A stretch of 50,196 nt of DNA from Bacteroidales bacterium. Lineage in GTDB: Bacteria; Bacteroidota; Bacteroidia; Bacteroidales; P3. Of this stretch, positions 34,023 through 43,102 are shown one piece after another. The DNA lies in assembly GCA_017613375.1 (NCBI GenBank), contig JAGADZ010000048.1:1-50196 (forward strand), given 5' to 3'. Numbering within the stretch: the first letter of the stretch is position 1; every line of letters starts with the position of its first letter. The notes under the pieces were generated by a model that was not told the origin of the DNA, ran no database searches, and saw nothing but the letters and a program-made list of their open reading frames with translations. The position numbers and the translations under genes are program-made.

Positions 34023-35948
34023 ATGTTCAACAAATTGTTTTTCCGTCTTGTAAAAAGATTCCGCCATTCAGCAGCACCTGGTTGGATTGTTTTGCTGATA
34101 GATATGCTGCTCTTCACGTTGGCATTTATGGTTTCCGAAGCTTTTGCCCTACGCTCCTTTGCAGGGTTGACACTCGAGGCTGTAATATTCAAGTATGCTG
34201 TTTCGTGCGGCACAATATTGCTGGTCTTCTTGTTGTTCAAGTCGTATAAGAACATTATCCGTCACATGGGACTCAACGATATCTTCAGGGTTCTCATAGT
34301 GTGTGCATTACCGGCACTGATATTGGGTGCCGTAAATTTCATTAACAACAAGTCTCATATTATTGACAGTGAATTGCTGCTTTCCTATAGGGCTATTGTC
34401 ATGCTGTTCTCTATGCAGGCGGTGTTGATGCTGCTGGCTCGTTTCGGATTGCTGTATATCTATAATCAGTACTTCAAGCGTAGCCGCCCTTTCTGCAATG
34501 TTGTCATTTATGGCGCTGGCGCAGCGGGCGTCATTGCCAACAACGCACTAAAGCAGGACCTTCATATGGAATACAAGGTGGTGGCATTTGTCGACGATGA
34601 TGCTACAAAGGTCAACCAGCAACTTGATAGTGTTCCGGTTATGCGCGCCCGCGATGTGTTGAACCCGAAGTTTGTCGCATCCAAGAAGGTGAGCCAGCTT
34701 ATCATCGCTATTCCTACAATACGCTTGATGCACAAACAGGCTATAACAAACAGAGGTCTCGACCTCGGTCTTACCGTCAAGTCTGTGCCACACATCTCTT
34801 TGTGGATGAACGGCACGTTCACTTCTACGCAGATTCAGGATATCAAGATTGAGGATTTGCTGGAAAGAGAGTCTATCAAGTTGGACAATATCAATATTGT
34901 ACGTGAGGTGTTGGATAAGACGGTCCTCGTGACGGGTGCCGCCGGCTCTATAGGTAGTGAGATTTGCCGACAGCTGATTCAGTACAAACCGGCCAAAATC
35001 ATCATGCTTGACCAGGCCGAGTCTCCTATGTATGACTTGCAGTTTGAACTGAAGAATAACGAGCCTTACTGCAAAGCTGTCGACTCTATGGAGTTTGTCA
35101 TTGCCAATGTCAAGGACCAGGCTCGTATGGAGGAGATTTTTGAACGTTATCGTCCACAACTGGTTTACCATGCGGCAGCATACAAACATGTGCCTTTTAT
35201 GGAGGAAAACCCATATGAGGCAATTTATGTAAATGTCTTTGGAACAAAGAATGTCGCCGATCTGGCAATAAAATACGGAACGGAGAAGTTCGTGATGATT
35301 TCGACCGACAAAGCGGTGAATCCGACCAACGTCATGGGAGCCACCAAACGTATGGCAGAGATATATATCCAGAGCCGTTCTACCGACCGCACCCATTTCG
35401 TTACGACACGATTCGGGAACGTCCTCGGATCCAATGGCAGTGTTATCCCGCTGTTCAAGAAACAGCTCGCTGCAGGGGGACCGCTCACCGTCACTCATAA
35501 GGACATCATCCGTTACTTTATGACAATTCCCGAGGCGTGCAACCTTGTGCTTGAGGCTGGTGCTATGGGAGAGGGTGGCGATATCTTTGTATTCGATATG
35601 GGCAAACCCGTCAAGATTTACGACATGGCAAAGAAGATGATACAGCTGTCTGGCCTTAAGGATATTGAGATAAAGGAGATTGGTTTGCGTCCTGGCGAGA
35701 AACTCTATGAAGAGTTACTCGCAACAAAAGAGAATACCATAAAGACTTACCATCCAAAGATTATGCGTGCTGAGGTTCGTCGCTATCCTTTGGAGACAAT
35801 AGACATGGAATATGGCGAGTTGCAGGATATTATGTATACTCTGGATGACCGAAAGATTGTCGCCAAGATGAAATCCATCGTTCCTGAGTTTATCAGCAAC
35901 AACAGTATCTATTGCGAATTGGACAAGAAGGAAAAACAGGAGAATTAA
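34023..35948 (+). CDS. CapD/WbpM-like membrane nucleotide-sugar dehydratase
   Basis: A 641-residue protein. The first ~130 residues form four transmembrane helices. A first Rossmann-like domain begins NVVIYGAGAAGVIANNAL (about 159-176). The catalytic SDR domain has TGAAGSIGSEICRQL (about 303-317), STDKAVNPTNV (about 422-432) and MGATKR, where Met replaces the usual Tyr of the Tyr-x3-Lys pair. That change is typical of WbpM/FlaA1 UDP-GlcNAc 4,6-dehydratases. It would make a UDP-4-keto-6-deoxy-HexNAc, precursor of sugars such as QuiNAc or FucNAc. It lies between the Wbp set and gmd in the same operon. Confidence 0.92.
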   Translation: MFNKLFFRLVKRFRHSAAPGWIVLLIDMLLFTLAFMVSEAFALRSFAGLTLEAVIFKYAVSCGTILLVFLLFKSYKNIIRHMGLNDIFRVLIVCALPALILGAVNFINNKSHIIDSELLLSYRAIVMLFSMQAVLMLLARFGLLYIYNQYFKRSRPFCNVVIYGAGAAGVIANNALKQDLHMEYKVVAFVDDDATKVNQQLDSVPVMRARDVLNPKFVASKKVSQLIIAIPTIRLMHKQAITNRGLDLGLTVKSVPHISLWMNGTFTSTQIQDIKIEDLLERESIKLDNINIVREVLDKTVLVTGAAGSIGSEICRQLIQYKPAKIIMLDQAESPMYDLQFELKNNEPYCKAVDSMEFVIANVKDQARMEEIFERYRPQLVYHAAAYKHVPFMEENPYEAIYVNVFGTKNVADLAIKYGTEKFVMISTDKAVNPTNVMGATKRMAEIYIQSRSTDRTHFVTTRFGNVLGSNGSVIPLFKKQLAAGGPLTVTHKDIIRYFMTIPEACNLVLEAGAMGEGGDIFVFDMGKPVKIYDMAKKMIQLSGLKDIEIKEIGLRPGEKLYEELLATKENTIKTYHPKIMRAEVRRYPLETIDMEYGELQDIMYTLDDRKIVAKMKSIVPEFISNNSIYCELDKKEKQEN

Positions 35949-35957
35949 TACTTTGTC

Positions 35958-37022
35958 ATGAAAACAGCTTTGATATCGGGCATTACTGGTCAGGATGGCT
36001 CTTTCTTGGCGGAATTTCTGCTGGAGAAAGGCTACGAAGTCCATGGCCTCCTGCGCCGTTCTTCTACATTCAACACGGAACGTATAGAACATCTGTATCT
36101 TGATGAATGGGTGCGCGATATGCACAAGAAACGTCTTGTTAATCTGCATTATGCCGATATGACAGACTCAAGTTCCCTTATTCGCATCATTAAGGAGATA
36201 AAGCCTGATGAAATATATAACCTCGCAGCCCAGAGCCATGTGAAGGTGAGCTTCGATGTACCTGAATATACTGCTGAGGTTGATGCCGTAGGATGTCTCA
36301 GACTCCTTGAGGCTGTACGAATATTGGACCTTACGAAGAAATGCCGTATCTATCAGGCCTCGACATCGGAATTGTATGGCAAGGTTCAACAGGTGCCTCA
36401 GAACGAGGAAACTCCGTTTTATCCTCGTTCACCGTACGGTGTCGCCAAACAGTATGGCTTCTGGATTGTCAAGAACTATCGCGAAGCATATGGGATGTAT
36501 GCCGTGAACGGGATTCTGTTCAATCATGAGAGCGAACGACGCGGCGAGAATTTCGTCACCCGCAAGATAACTCTTGCGGCTTCTCGTATCGTGGCAGGTC
36601 TTCAGGATTGTTTGTATTTGGGCAACCTCGACGCATTGCGTGACTGGGGCTATGCAAAGGATTATATAGAATGCATGTGGCTCATGTTACAGCAGGACGA
36701 ACCGGAGGATTTCGTTATCGCGACGGGAGAGAATCACTCAGTGCGGGAATTTGTGTCATTGGCATTCCATTATGCAGGTATCGAGATTGAATGGCAAGGC
36801 TCGGGACTTGAGGAGAAGGGCGTCGATAAAAACACCGGTCGTACCCTCGTGGCAGTGGATCCTCGCTTTTTCCGTCCCGCCGAAGTGGAACAGTTGCTTG
36901 GCGATCCCACCAAGGCACGTACTCGCTTGGGATGGAATCCTCACAAGACCTCATTTGAAGAATTGGTGAGAATCATGGTTGAAAACGATAAAAAGAAGGT
37001 TGAGCGTGAAAAAGACAGATAG
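35958..37022 (+). CDS. gmd: GDP-mannose 4,6-dehydratase
   Basis: A 354-residue Gmd. [20 protein letters not shown] (residues 6-25) and [17 protein letters not shown] (about 31-47) are diagnostic; [16 protein letters not shown] (about 136-151) and YGVAKQYG (about 158-165) carry the active-site Ser/Glu and Tyr-x3-Lys. It makes GDP-4-keto-6-deoxymannose, the substrate of the next gene. Its 3' end overlaps fcl by 17 bases. No GDP-mannose synthesis genes are in the window. Confidence 0.96.
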   Translation: MKTALISGITGQDGSFLAEFLLEKGYEVHGLLRRSSTFNTERIEHLYLDEWVRDMHKKRLVNLHYADMTDSSSLIRIIKEIKPDEIYNLAAQSHVKVSFDVPEYTAEVDAVGCLRLLEAVRILDLTKKCRIYQASTSELYGKVQQVPQNEETPFYPRSPYGVAKQYGFWIVKNYREAYGMYAVNGILFNHESERRGENFVTRKITLAASRIVAGLQDCLYLGNLDALRDWGYAKDYIECMWLMLQQDEPEDFVIATGENHSVREFVSLAFHYAGIEIEWQGSGLEEKGVDKNTGRTLVAVDPRFFRPAEVEQLLGDPTKARTRLGWNPHKTSFEELVRIMVENDKKKVEREKDR

Positions 37023-38070
37023 GATTTACGTGGCGGGACACCGTGGTCTTGTGGGTTCTGCCATATGGAACAATCTGCAACAGAAAGGCTATTCTGACAT
37101 GATTGGCCGCACTCATTCTGAACTGGAGCTGTTGGACGGTGTTGCTGTGCGCAATTTTTTCGATGAATACAATCCCGACGTGGTCGTTCTGGCCGCTGCC
37201 AAAGTGGGCGGTATTATGGCTAATTCGACATGCGGCGCCGATTTCATATATGAGAATCTTCAAATTCAGCAGAATGTCATAGGCGAGGCTTTCCGTCACA
37301 ATGTCAAGAAATTGCTTTTTCTTGGGAGTACATGTATATATCCTCGTATGGCACCACAGCCGATGAAGGAGGACTGCTTGCTGACGTCTCCGCTCGAATC
37401 CACCAACGAACCATATGCTCTTGCCAAGATAGCAGGACTGAAGATGTGCGAGGCCTTCAACAGGCAGTATGGGACAAACTATATATCGGTAATGCCCACT
37501 AATCTTTATGGTCCCAACGACAATTTCGACCTCGTGACTTCTCATGTCCTGCCGGCAATGCTCCGAAAAATTCATCTCGCCAAATGTGTGATGGATGGCA
37601 ATTCGGAGGCTCTGCTTGCCGATTTGCGCCGTCGTCCCGTGCCAGGATTGGATCCCGATGCGGGCTTCTCTGTCGCCGCATCTGCCCTTGATTCAAAATT
37701 CAATATCCAGGATTCGAGATTGGTGTTGTGGGGTAGCGGCAAACCGTTGAGAGAGTTCCTTTGGAGCGAAGACATGGCAGATGCCTGTGTATGGCTGCTC
37801 GAAAATGTGGATGCACCACGGATGGCTGCCCTTGGAAGCTCGTTTGTCAATATCGGTACAGGAAAGGAGATGTCAATCAGCGACGTTGCACATATTGTGG
37901 CCGATATCGTCGGATATAAAGGGAAAATCGAATTTGACGACACAAAACCCGATGGAACTCCACGTAAACTTACAGACCCGTCAAGGTTACATGCCCTTGG
38001 CTGGCATCATAAGGTGGAACTGGAGGATGGTGTACGCCGATTGTATGACTGGTATCTTGAAAACCAATAA
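37006..38070 (+). CDS. fcl: GDP-L-fucose synthase
   Basis: A 354-residue Fcl/Wca[14 protein letters not shown] (about 9-21), [12 protein letters not shown] (about 62-73), GSTCIYP (about 107-113) and YALAKIAG (about 137-144) are canonical. It epimerises and reduces GDP-4-keto-6-deoxymannose to GDP-L-fucose. The GTG at 37006 is the better start: AAGAAGG precedes it by 6 bases and the protein then begins as in the family. The upstream TTG at 36979 lies deeper in gmd. A family insertion near 190-240 contains a low-complexity segment (SKFNIQDSR) discussed in the findings. It is the last gene before a strong terminator. Confidence 0.95.
   Translation: MKKTDRIYVAGHRGLVGSAIWNNLQQKGYSDMIGRTHSELELLDGVAVRNFFDEYNPDVVVLAAAKVGGIMANSTCGADFIYENLQIQQNVIGEAFRHNVKKLLFLGSTCIYPRMAPQPMKEDCLLTSPLESTNEPYALAKIAGLKMCEAFNRQYGTNYISVMPTNLYGPNDNFDLVTSHVLPAMLRKIHLAKCVMDGNSEALLADLRRRPVPGLDPDAGFSVAASALDSKFNIQDSRLVLWGSGKPLREFLWSEDMADACVWLLENVDAPRMAALGSSFVNIGTGKEMSISDVAHIVADIVGYKGKIEFDDTKPDGTPRKLTDPSRLHALGWHHKVELEDGVRRLYDWYLENQ
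37690..37719 (+). repeat. ATTCAAAATTCA-type repeat inside fcl
   Basis: Thirty bases reading GATTCAAAATTCAATATCCA and then GGATTCGAGA, translated in frame as [10 protein letters not shown]. The pattern resembles the low-complexity segment at 42726-42757 in the Aat-FolK gene and looks like a decayed copy of the same repeat family. Confidence 0.5.
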
Positions 38071-38097
38071 AAAAGTCCTGCATTCGCAGGACTTTTT
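38070..38097. terminator. Bidirectional terminator between fcl and aminopeptidase P
   Basis: A hairpin AAAAGTCCTGC-ATTC-GCAGGACTTTTT, GC-rich in the stem and flanked by A on the left and T on the right, lies between two convergent genes. It ends the polysaccharide operon and, on the other strand, could end the aminopeptidase gene. Confidence 0.92.
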
Positions 38098-38099
38098 GT

Positions 38100-39488
38100 T
38101 TATTCGTTCATTGTCGCTTCGATTTCTGCGACGGTCTTCGGTATAGGTTTTCCGAGAACACGGCAGCCGCTGTCGGTGACAAGAATGTCGTCCTCAATGC
38201 GGATTCCGCCAAAGTCTTTCCATTTCTCCAATTCATCAAAGTTGATGAATTCTTTGTTGGTGCCTTGGGCATGCCATTGGTCGATAAGGGCGGGGATGAA
38301 ATAACACCCGGGCTCGTCGGTGATTACAAATCCTGGCTGCAGACGACGGCCACAACGAAGACTTCCAAGGCCGAATTGGTCACTGGGACGTGTCTCATCG
38401 TCGTATCCGACATTGATTTGGCCATAGTTTTCCATGTCATGTACGTCAAGACCCATCATATGTCCAAGGCCGTGAGGCATCATCAAACTGTGGGCTCCAT
38501 TAGCGACGATATCATCTATGTTGCCTTTGAGTATTCCAAGCTCTTTGTAGCCTTGTGCCAGTATGCGGCTTGCTGCGGTGTGTACCTCTTGGTAGGTGAT
38601 GCCGGGACGAGTGACACGGATAGCTTCGAGGTTGGCGTTGAGGACAATCTCGTATATGGCTTTCTGACGTTCGTTGAAATGTCCTCCAACAGGAACGGAA
38701 CGGGTGATGTCGCTGCAATAGTTCATGGCTGTCTCACAACCGGCATCCATAACCAACATACGTCCTTCGACAAGTTTGTTGTTGTGACCGTGGTTGTGAA
38801 GTGTCTCGCCATGGATGGTCATAATGACAGGGAACGATACGGGACCGTTGCCTTTCCATGCCTCTCCTTCCATGAAGCCTGCCAATTCATATTCGTAACG
38901 GCCGGGCATTGCCATTTTCATTGCGCCTACATGCATATTGTAGGCTGTGGCAATGGCTTTTTCTATCTCTGTGATCTCCTCCGCAGACTTGATACTGCGC
39001 TGTTTCACACAGGCTTTTATGAGTTCCATGGAGGCATAGCGCGTCACAGCGTCGTATTTTAGGCCAAGCAGTACACTCATCTGTCGAATGTTGTCGGCAC
39101 GATATGGCGGAAGATAGTGGATTTTTCGGGCTTCTCCGACAGTCTTTGTGCAGAGAGTTTGCAATGCTTTCAAATCACCGCTGTTTTCTACACCTACGGA
39201 AGCGGCTAACTCTTTCACACTGGGAAGAGGACCTGTCCAGATGATGTCGTCGATGTCGTAATCGTTGGCGAAAACATAGTCTTTGCCGCTGTCACAATCG
39301 AGCACTCCTACAAGGTCTTCACGTCTGAGACCGAAGAAATAAAGGAACGTGCTGTCCTGACGGAACCAATAGGTGTTGTCTGTGTAATTGCAGGGTGCCT
39401 CGTGGTTGCCCTGGATAATGATAAGCCCGTGGCCTACATCCTTGCGGAGCTGCTCACGGCGTGCGATATAAGTCTCTTTGCTGAACAT
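38100..39488 (-). CDS. pepP: Xaa-Pro aminopeptidase (M24B, aminopeptidase P type)
   Basis: A 462-residue protein with the N-terminal aminopeptidase-P domain (about 1-150) and the C-terminal pita-bread metallopeptidase domain. Metal ligands are visible: Asp in MLVMDAGCE (about 246-254), Asp in CSDITR (about 259-264), His in MPHGLGHMMGLDVHD (about 345-359), Glu in TDEPGCYF (about 394-401) and Glu in IRIEDDILVT. It removes N-terminal residues before proline. There is no signal peptide, so it is cytoplasmic. The upstream 167-base gap is shared with the divergent glutamine synthetase gene. Confidence 0.94.
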   Translation of the reverse strand: MFSKETYIARREQLRKDVGHGLIIIQGNHEAPCNYTDNTYWFRQDSTFLYFFGLRREDLVGVLDCDSGKDYVFANDYDIDDIIWTGPLPSVKELAASVGVENSGDLKALQTLCTKTVGEARKIHYLPPYRADNIRQMSVLLGLKYDAVTRYASMELIKACVKQRSIKSAEEITEIEKAIATAYNMHVGAMKMAMPGRYEYELAGFMEGEAWKGNGPVSFPVIMTIHGETLHNHGHNNKLVEGRMLVMDAGCETAMNYCSDITRSVPVGGHFNERQKAIYEIVLNANLEAIRVTRPGITYQEVHTAASRILAQGYKELGILKGNIDDIVANGAHSLMMPHGLGHMMGLDVHDMENYGQINVGYDDETRPSDQFGLGSLRCGRRLQPGFVITDEPGCYFIPALIDQWHAQGTNKEFINFDELEKWKDFGGIRIEDDILVTDSGCRVLGKPIPKTVAEIEATMNE

Positions 39489-39616
39489 ATGATTTGAATT
39501 TGTTTTTCTACTATAATTACTCAGCTTTGCTGCAATTATTTCTAACGAAATATGTCCGTTATTATTGTACCTTGAAAATATTTTTCATTTTTAATCCGTA
39601 GTTCTCGTTTTCTTTG

Positions 39617-39624
39617 TATCTTTG
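39617..39624 (+). promoter_or_regulatory. -7 promoter element for glutamine synthetase
   Basis: TATCTTTG, a full match to TAnnTTTG, lies 31 bases before the chosen glnA start. It falls inside the longer in-frame extension (from 39614), which argues against that start. The -33 region is poor (ATCC), suggesting a need for activation, as might be expected for a nitrogen-regulated gene. Confidence 0.6.
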
Positions 39625-39655
39625 TACCCCCAAATTTAATCAAAAACTGAAAAAA

Positions 39656-41161
39656 ATGCACGCAAATAGCTATAAATTAAACCCCAACAGACTTGTGGCT
39701 TTTTTACAGAAGCCTGCAAGCCAGTTTACACGCGATGACATCATGCGTGTAATTGAAGAATTCGAGATTGAGATGGTCAATTTCCGCTACTTGGCGAATG
39801 ACGGCAGGTTAAAGACCCTCAATTTTGTAATCAACAGCTATGACCACATCAAGGATGTCTTGACATCAGGGGAACGCGTTGACGGCTCCAGCCTGTTCCC
39901 GTTTCTGGAGGCCGGTAGTAGCGACCTTTATGTCATACCTCGTTTCCGCACGGCATTCATAAACCCCTTCGCCGACATCCCGACGCTCGACATTCTTTGC
40001 AACTTCTATACTAAGGACGGTGAGCCCTTCGAAATGGCACCCGAATATACTTTGGCCAAGGCTGGCAACGCTTTCCGCAAGGCTACGGATGGTATGGAAT
40101 TCGAAGTGATGGGCGAATTGGAGTATTATGCCATTGCTACAAAGGAGGATGCATACCTCCCTGCCGACCAACGTGGCTATCATGAGTCCCGCCCATTCTG
40201 TAAGTTCGAGGACTTCCGTACCGAGGCGATGAAACTGATCGCAGAGAGCGGCGGACTTATCAAGTATGGCCACAGCGAGGTGGGCAACTTCACGGTGGGC
40301 GACACCATGTATGAACAAAACGAGATAGAGTTCCTTCCGACAAAACTGGAGGATGCCGCCGACCAGTTGGTGATTGCCAAATGGATTATGCGTACGCTGG
40401 GCTACCAGTATGGTATCACCGTAACATTCGCACCTAAAATCACTGTAGGCAAGGCGGGCAGCGGTATGCATATCCATACCCGCGTCAGCAAGGACGGCAA
40501 GAATATGTATGTTGGCGAGAACGGACTGAGCGAGATAGCGCACAAGACTATCGCCGGTATCCTGAGTCTGGCAGGCTCTCTGACAGCTTTTGGCGACACC
40601 AATCCGACAAGCTACTTCCGTCTGGTTCCTCATCAGGAGGCACCTACAAATATCTGTTGGGGTGACCGTAACCGCAGCGCCATGGTGCGCGTGCCACTGG
40701 GTTGGACCAAGGGCATCGGTAATATGATGGCACACTGTAATCCGTTAGAATCCAATAGCGAGGTTGATTTCAGCCACAAACAGACTATCGAACTTCGTAC
40801 TCCTGACGGAAGTGCAAATATATATCTCCTGCTTGCTGGTATGACAGTGGCTGCACGTCATGGTTTCGAAATGGAGAATGCGGTGCAGTATGCCAAAGAC
40901 CGTTATGTCAGCGTGAATATCTTCGAGCACGAGGATGTGTTGAGCCGTCTGGATGTGTTGCCCGACAGTTGTGCCGCAAGTGCCGACCTGCTTGAACGCG
41001 ACCGTGCCGTGTATGAGGCTCAAGGAGTCTTTGCACCGCAACTTATCGATGGTATTATCAAAGACTTGCGCTCATATAACGACCGCACACTGCGTGCTGA
41101 GATAGGCAACGACTCTGAGAAAATTCTCGAGCTGGTAAAAACATTTATCCATTGCGGTTAA
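39656..41161 (+). CDS. glnA: glutamine synthetase
   Basis: A 501-residue GlnA-like enzyme. DGSSLFPFLEAGSSDL (about 82-97) corresponds to the DGSS substrate loop, GSGMHIHTRVS (about 268-278) to the ATP/glutamate site, and HQEAPTNICWGDRNRSAMVR (about 325-344) to the substrate-binding and catalytic Arg region. It makes glutamine from glutamate, ammonia and ATP. The adenylylation-site segment of E. coli GlnA is not recognisable, so regulation by adenylylation is unlikely. The ATG at 39656 is used because the farther start lies upstream of the -7 element. GdhA at the left end of the window is its functional partner. Confidence 0.94.
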   Translation: MHANSYKLNPNRLVAFLQKPASQFTRDDIMRVIEEFEIEMVNFRYLANDGRLKTLNFVINSYDHIKDVLTSGERVDGSSLFPFLEAGSSDLYVIPRFRTAFINPFADIPTLDILCNFYTKDGEPFEMAPEYTLAKAGNAFRKATDGMEFEVMGELEYYAIATKEDAYLPADQRGYHESRPFCKFEDFRTEAMKLIAESGGLIKYGHSEVGNFTVGDTMYEQNEIEFLPTKLEDAADQLVIAKWIMRTLGYQYGITVTFAPKITVGKAGSGMHIHTRVSKDGKNMYVGENGLSEIAHKTIAGILSLAGSLTAFGDTNPTSYFRLVPHQEAPTNICWGDRNRSAMVRVPLGWTKGIGNMMAHCNPLESNSEVDFSHKQTIELRTPDGSANIYLLLAGMTVAARHGFEMENAVQYAKDRYVSVNIFEHEDVLSRLDVLPDSCAASADLLERDRAVYEAQGVFAPQLIDGIIKDLRSYNDRTLRAEIGNDSEKILELVKTFIHCG

Positions 41162-41280
41162 TCTATATCAAGTCATTTGAGAATACTTAAAAAATGTTAT
41201 TAAAGTGATTTCTATACAATAAGTGGCTTCTATTCACGTTAGAATGGCGTTAAATATTATTTATTAAAAAATACATGATC

Positions 41281-41706
41281 ATGAAAAAAATTCTATTTGT
41301 AGCCTTTATGGCTTTGGCATTTGTAGGTATGACCTCTTGCCAGAAAGATGAAGACCTCACCGGTACAAAATGGGTATACACCGAGACTGAGACTGATACC
41401 GAAGTAATTGAGGGTGTTACATATACCTATGAGCTTACTATTACAGGAACTCTTGAATTTACCTCTGAGACAGCAGGTGTATTGGATATGGTAATGTCAG
41501 GTAAAATCAATGGCGTTCCTAGAGGTTCTGAATCTGATAGAACTAATTTCACCTACACTTATGACGGTAATGGCAACGGTACCATGACTGCTGTTGACGA
41601 AGATGGTCTGTCCACAACCGTTAATTTCACCATTGTAGACGATAAACTTACAATGACAGAAACAGAGGATGGTGAAACCTTTACAGTGGTTTTCATCAAA
41701 CAATAA
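41281..41706 (+). CDS. small lipocalin-like lipoprotein
   Basis: A 141-residue lipoprotein: MKKILFVAFMALAFVGMTSC gives a lipobox with Cys at about 20. The mature part is Thr/Glu-rich and predicted as all-beta, starting DLTGTKWVYTETE. This is the pattern of small lipocalin-like lipoproteins of Bacteroidota, in which a G-x-W segment opens the barrel. The family and ligand are not identified. The ATG at 41281 is preferred over the one at 41275, which adds only Met-Ile. It stands alone, with 119 bases upstream lacking a clear promoter and a strong terminator downstream. Confidence 0.78.
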   Translation: MKKILFVAFMALAFVGMTSCQKDEDLTGTKWVYTETETDTEVIEGVTYTYELTITGTLEFTSETAGVLDMVMSGKINGVPRGSESDRTNFTYTYDGNGNGTMTAVDEDGLSTTVNFTIVDDKLTMTETEDGETFTVVFIKQ

Positions 41707-41727
41707 GGCTGATACCTGATTTAGAAA

Positions 41728-41757
41728 CAAAGCCTCGGCATTAATGTCGGGGCTTTT
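41728..41757 (+). terminator. Rho-independent terminator after the lipocalin-like lipoprotein
   Basis: AAAGCCTCGGCATT-AATGTCGGGGCTTTT forms a long hairpin of about 13 pairs with two G-T wobbles, followed by TTTT. It lies 22 bases after the stop codon and 20 bases before the next gene. Confidence 0.85.
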
Positions 41758-41777
41758 CTGTAGTTCTTATATCGTAA

Positions 41778-42977
41778 ATGATTTATAGATTAGACCCAGA
41801 ACATGTGGGATTTCCTGATCCACGTATGGCTGAGCCGGATGGTTTTGTGGCCTTCGATGGAGGTATGTCTGTTGAATGGCTCCTCAATGCCTATTGGATG
41901 GGGCTGTTCCCGTGGTATGACAACGAAGATGGCATCCCGTTCTGGTATTCGCCGGATCCACGGATGGTGCTTGAACCTCAGGAATTTCGTTGTTCCAAAA
42001 GTCTGCGTCATACGATTCGTTCGGGTCGTTTCGAGGTCAAGGTGGACACCTGTTTCCGCTCTGTTATTGAACAATGTGCTGCAGTGAAACGAGAAGGTGA
42101 GACATCAAGCTGGATCAGTCCTAATTTTATTGAATCATATTGTAAACTACATGAGGCGGGATTTGCCCATTCTTTTGAGACTTTTGAGAACGGCAGGCTT
42201 GTCGGAGGACTCTATGGAGTTGGACTCAGTGACTGTTTCTGCGGAGAATCGATGTTCCACACTGTGACGGATGCCTCCAAAGTGGCTTTTGCCAAGATGG
42301 TTGAATTCGCTATTCTGCATGGATTCCGTATTATTGACGCACAGATGTATACCCCTCACCTGGCATCGCTCGGAGCCAAGGAAATGAATCGTGAGGACTT
42401 CTTGCAGATATTGGAAGAACAGGATGTCAAGAAGGTCATCCGTGGCAGATGGCACAACAACAGTGTGGTGCTGCTTTTGGGTACTAACCAGGGTGAACGG
42501 ATGGTCCTTCTGATGCAGGCCATAGCCGCCATTGCAAAACGTATCGGCACGGTGTCGTGTGCCTCTCCCGTATACGAAACAGAGCCTTGGGGATTTGAGG
42601 CTGAACAGTCGTTCCTTAATCAGGCAATAGTCGTTGACACTGACCTTGATGCCCATGAAGTGCTTAAAAAGGCACTTGAGATAGAGAAAGACCTTGGCCG
42701 TGTCAGAAATGAGACTGCGCCAGGCATTCAAAATTCAAAAATCAAAAATCAAAATTATGCCTCCCGCCCAATGGATATTGACTTGATTTTCTTCAATGGA
42801 GATGTCATCGATACACCCGATTTGCAGATCCCCCATCCGCGTATGCATTTGCGTAGGTTTGTGCTTCAGCCGCTGTTGTCGATAATACCTGATTTTATTC
42901 ACCCAAAAATGTTGAAAACTGTCCGCTCATTATACGAAGAATGTAGCGATAATTGTGAGGTGAAAACATATTTTTAG
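41778..42977 (+). CDS. aat-folK: fused leucyl/phenylalanyl-tRNA-protein transferase (Aat) and HPPK (FolK)
   Basis: One 399-residue frame holding two complete enzymes. Residues 1 to about 225 are Aat: WLLNAYWMGLFPWY (about 35-48), FWYSPDPRMVL (55-65), ESYCKLHEAGFAHSFE (about 119-134), GGLYGVGL and FCGESMF. It adds Leu or Phe to N-terminal basic residues for the N-end rule. Residues about 229-399 are 6-hydroxymethyl-dihydropterin pyrophosphokinase: VVLLLGTNQGER, SPVYETEPWG, FLNQAIVVDT, LGRVR and RPMDIDLIFFNG. It acts in folate synthesis. No stop separates them; internal GTG codons at 42465 and 42468 are the only close alternative starts for FolK, without a clear ribosome site. A repeat-derived insertion lies in FolK at about 317-326. 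Confidence 0.9.
   Translation: MIYRLDPEHVGFPDPRMAEPDGFVAFDGGMSVEWLLNAYWMGLFPWYDNEDGIPFWYSPDPRMVLEPQEFRCSKSLRHTIRSGRFEVKVDTCFRSVIEQCAAVKREGETSSWISPNFIESYCKLHEAGFAHSFETFENGRLVGGLYGVGLSDCFCGESMFHTVTDASKVAFAKMVEFAILHGFRIIDAQMYTPHLASLGAKEMNREDFLQILEEQDVKKVIRGRWHNNSVVLLLGTNQGERMVLLMQAIAAIAKRIGTVSCASPVYETEPWGFEAEQSFLNQAIVVDTDLDAHEVLKKALEIEKDLGRVRNETAPGIQNSKIKNQNYASRPMDIDLIFFNGDVIDTPDLQIPHPRMHLRRFVLQPLLSIIPDFIHPKMLKTVRSLYEECSDNCEVKTYF
42726..42757 (+). repeat. ATTCAAAA/ATCAAAA low-complexity repeat inside folK
   Basis: Thirty-two bases made of ATTCAAA, ATTCAAAA, ATCAAAA, ATCAAAATTA units encode IQNSKIKNQNY in frame. It lies just before the pyrophosphokinase signature RPMDID. Its base composition (almost no G) differs sharply from the flanking coding sequence. 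Confidence 0.85.
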
Positions 42978-43029
42978 TAGGTTAAATTACTGAATTACAG
43001 CAGTACTGTTAATTATTGGTGAAAAATAT

Positions 43030-43060
43030 TTTGTCATATAAAAAAAATGTAGTACTTTTG
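43030..43060 (+). promoter_or_regulatory. Promoter of rplU-rpmA
   Basis: TTTG at 43030-43033, 19 bases, then TACTTTTG at 43053-43060: an exact match to the Bacteroidota consensus TTTG-N19-TAnnTTTG. It lies 42 bases upstream of the L21 start. Confidence 0.85.
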
Positions 43061-43102
43061 CACTCCGTTTTGTGAAGAAATAAATATAATAAATAATTCA
43101 AA

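Noticed and set aside
39631..39638. TAAATTTG on the minus strand as a promoter for aminopeptidase P
   Set aside because: It matches TAnnTTTG but has no -33 box, lies about 145 bases from the start and sits in A/T-rich DNA where chance matches are common.
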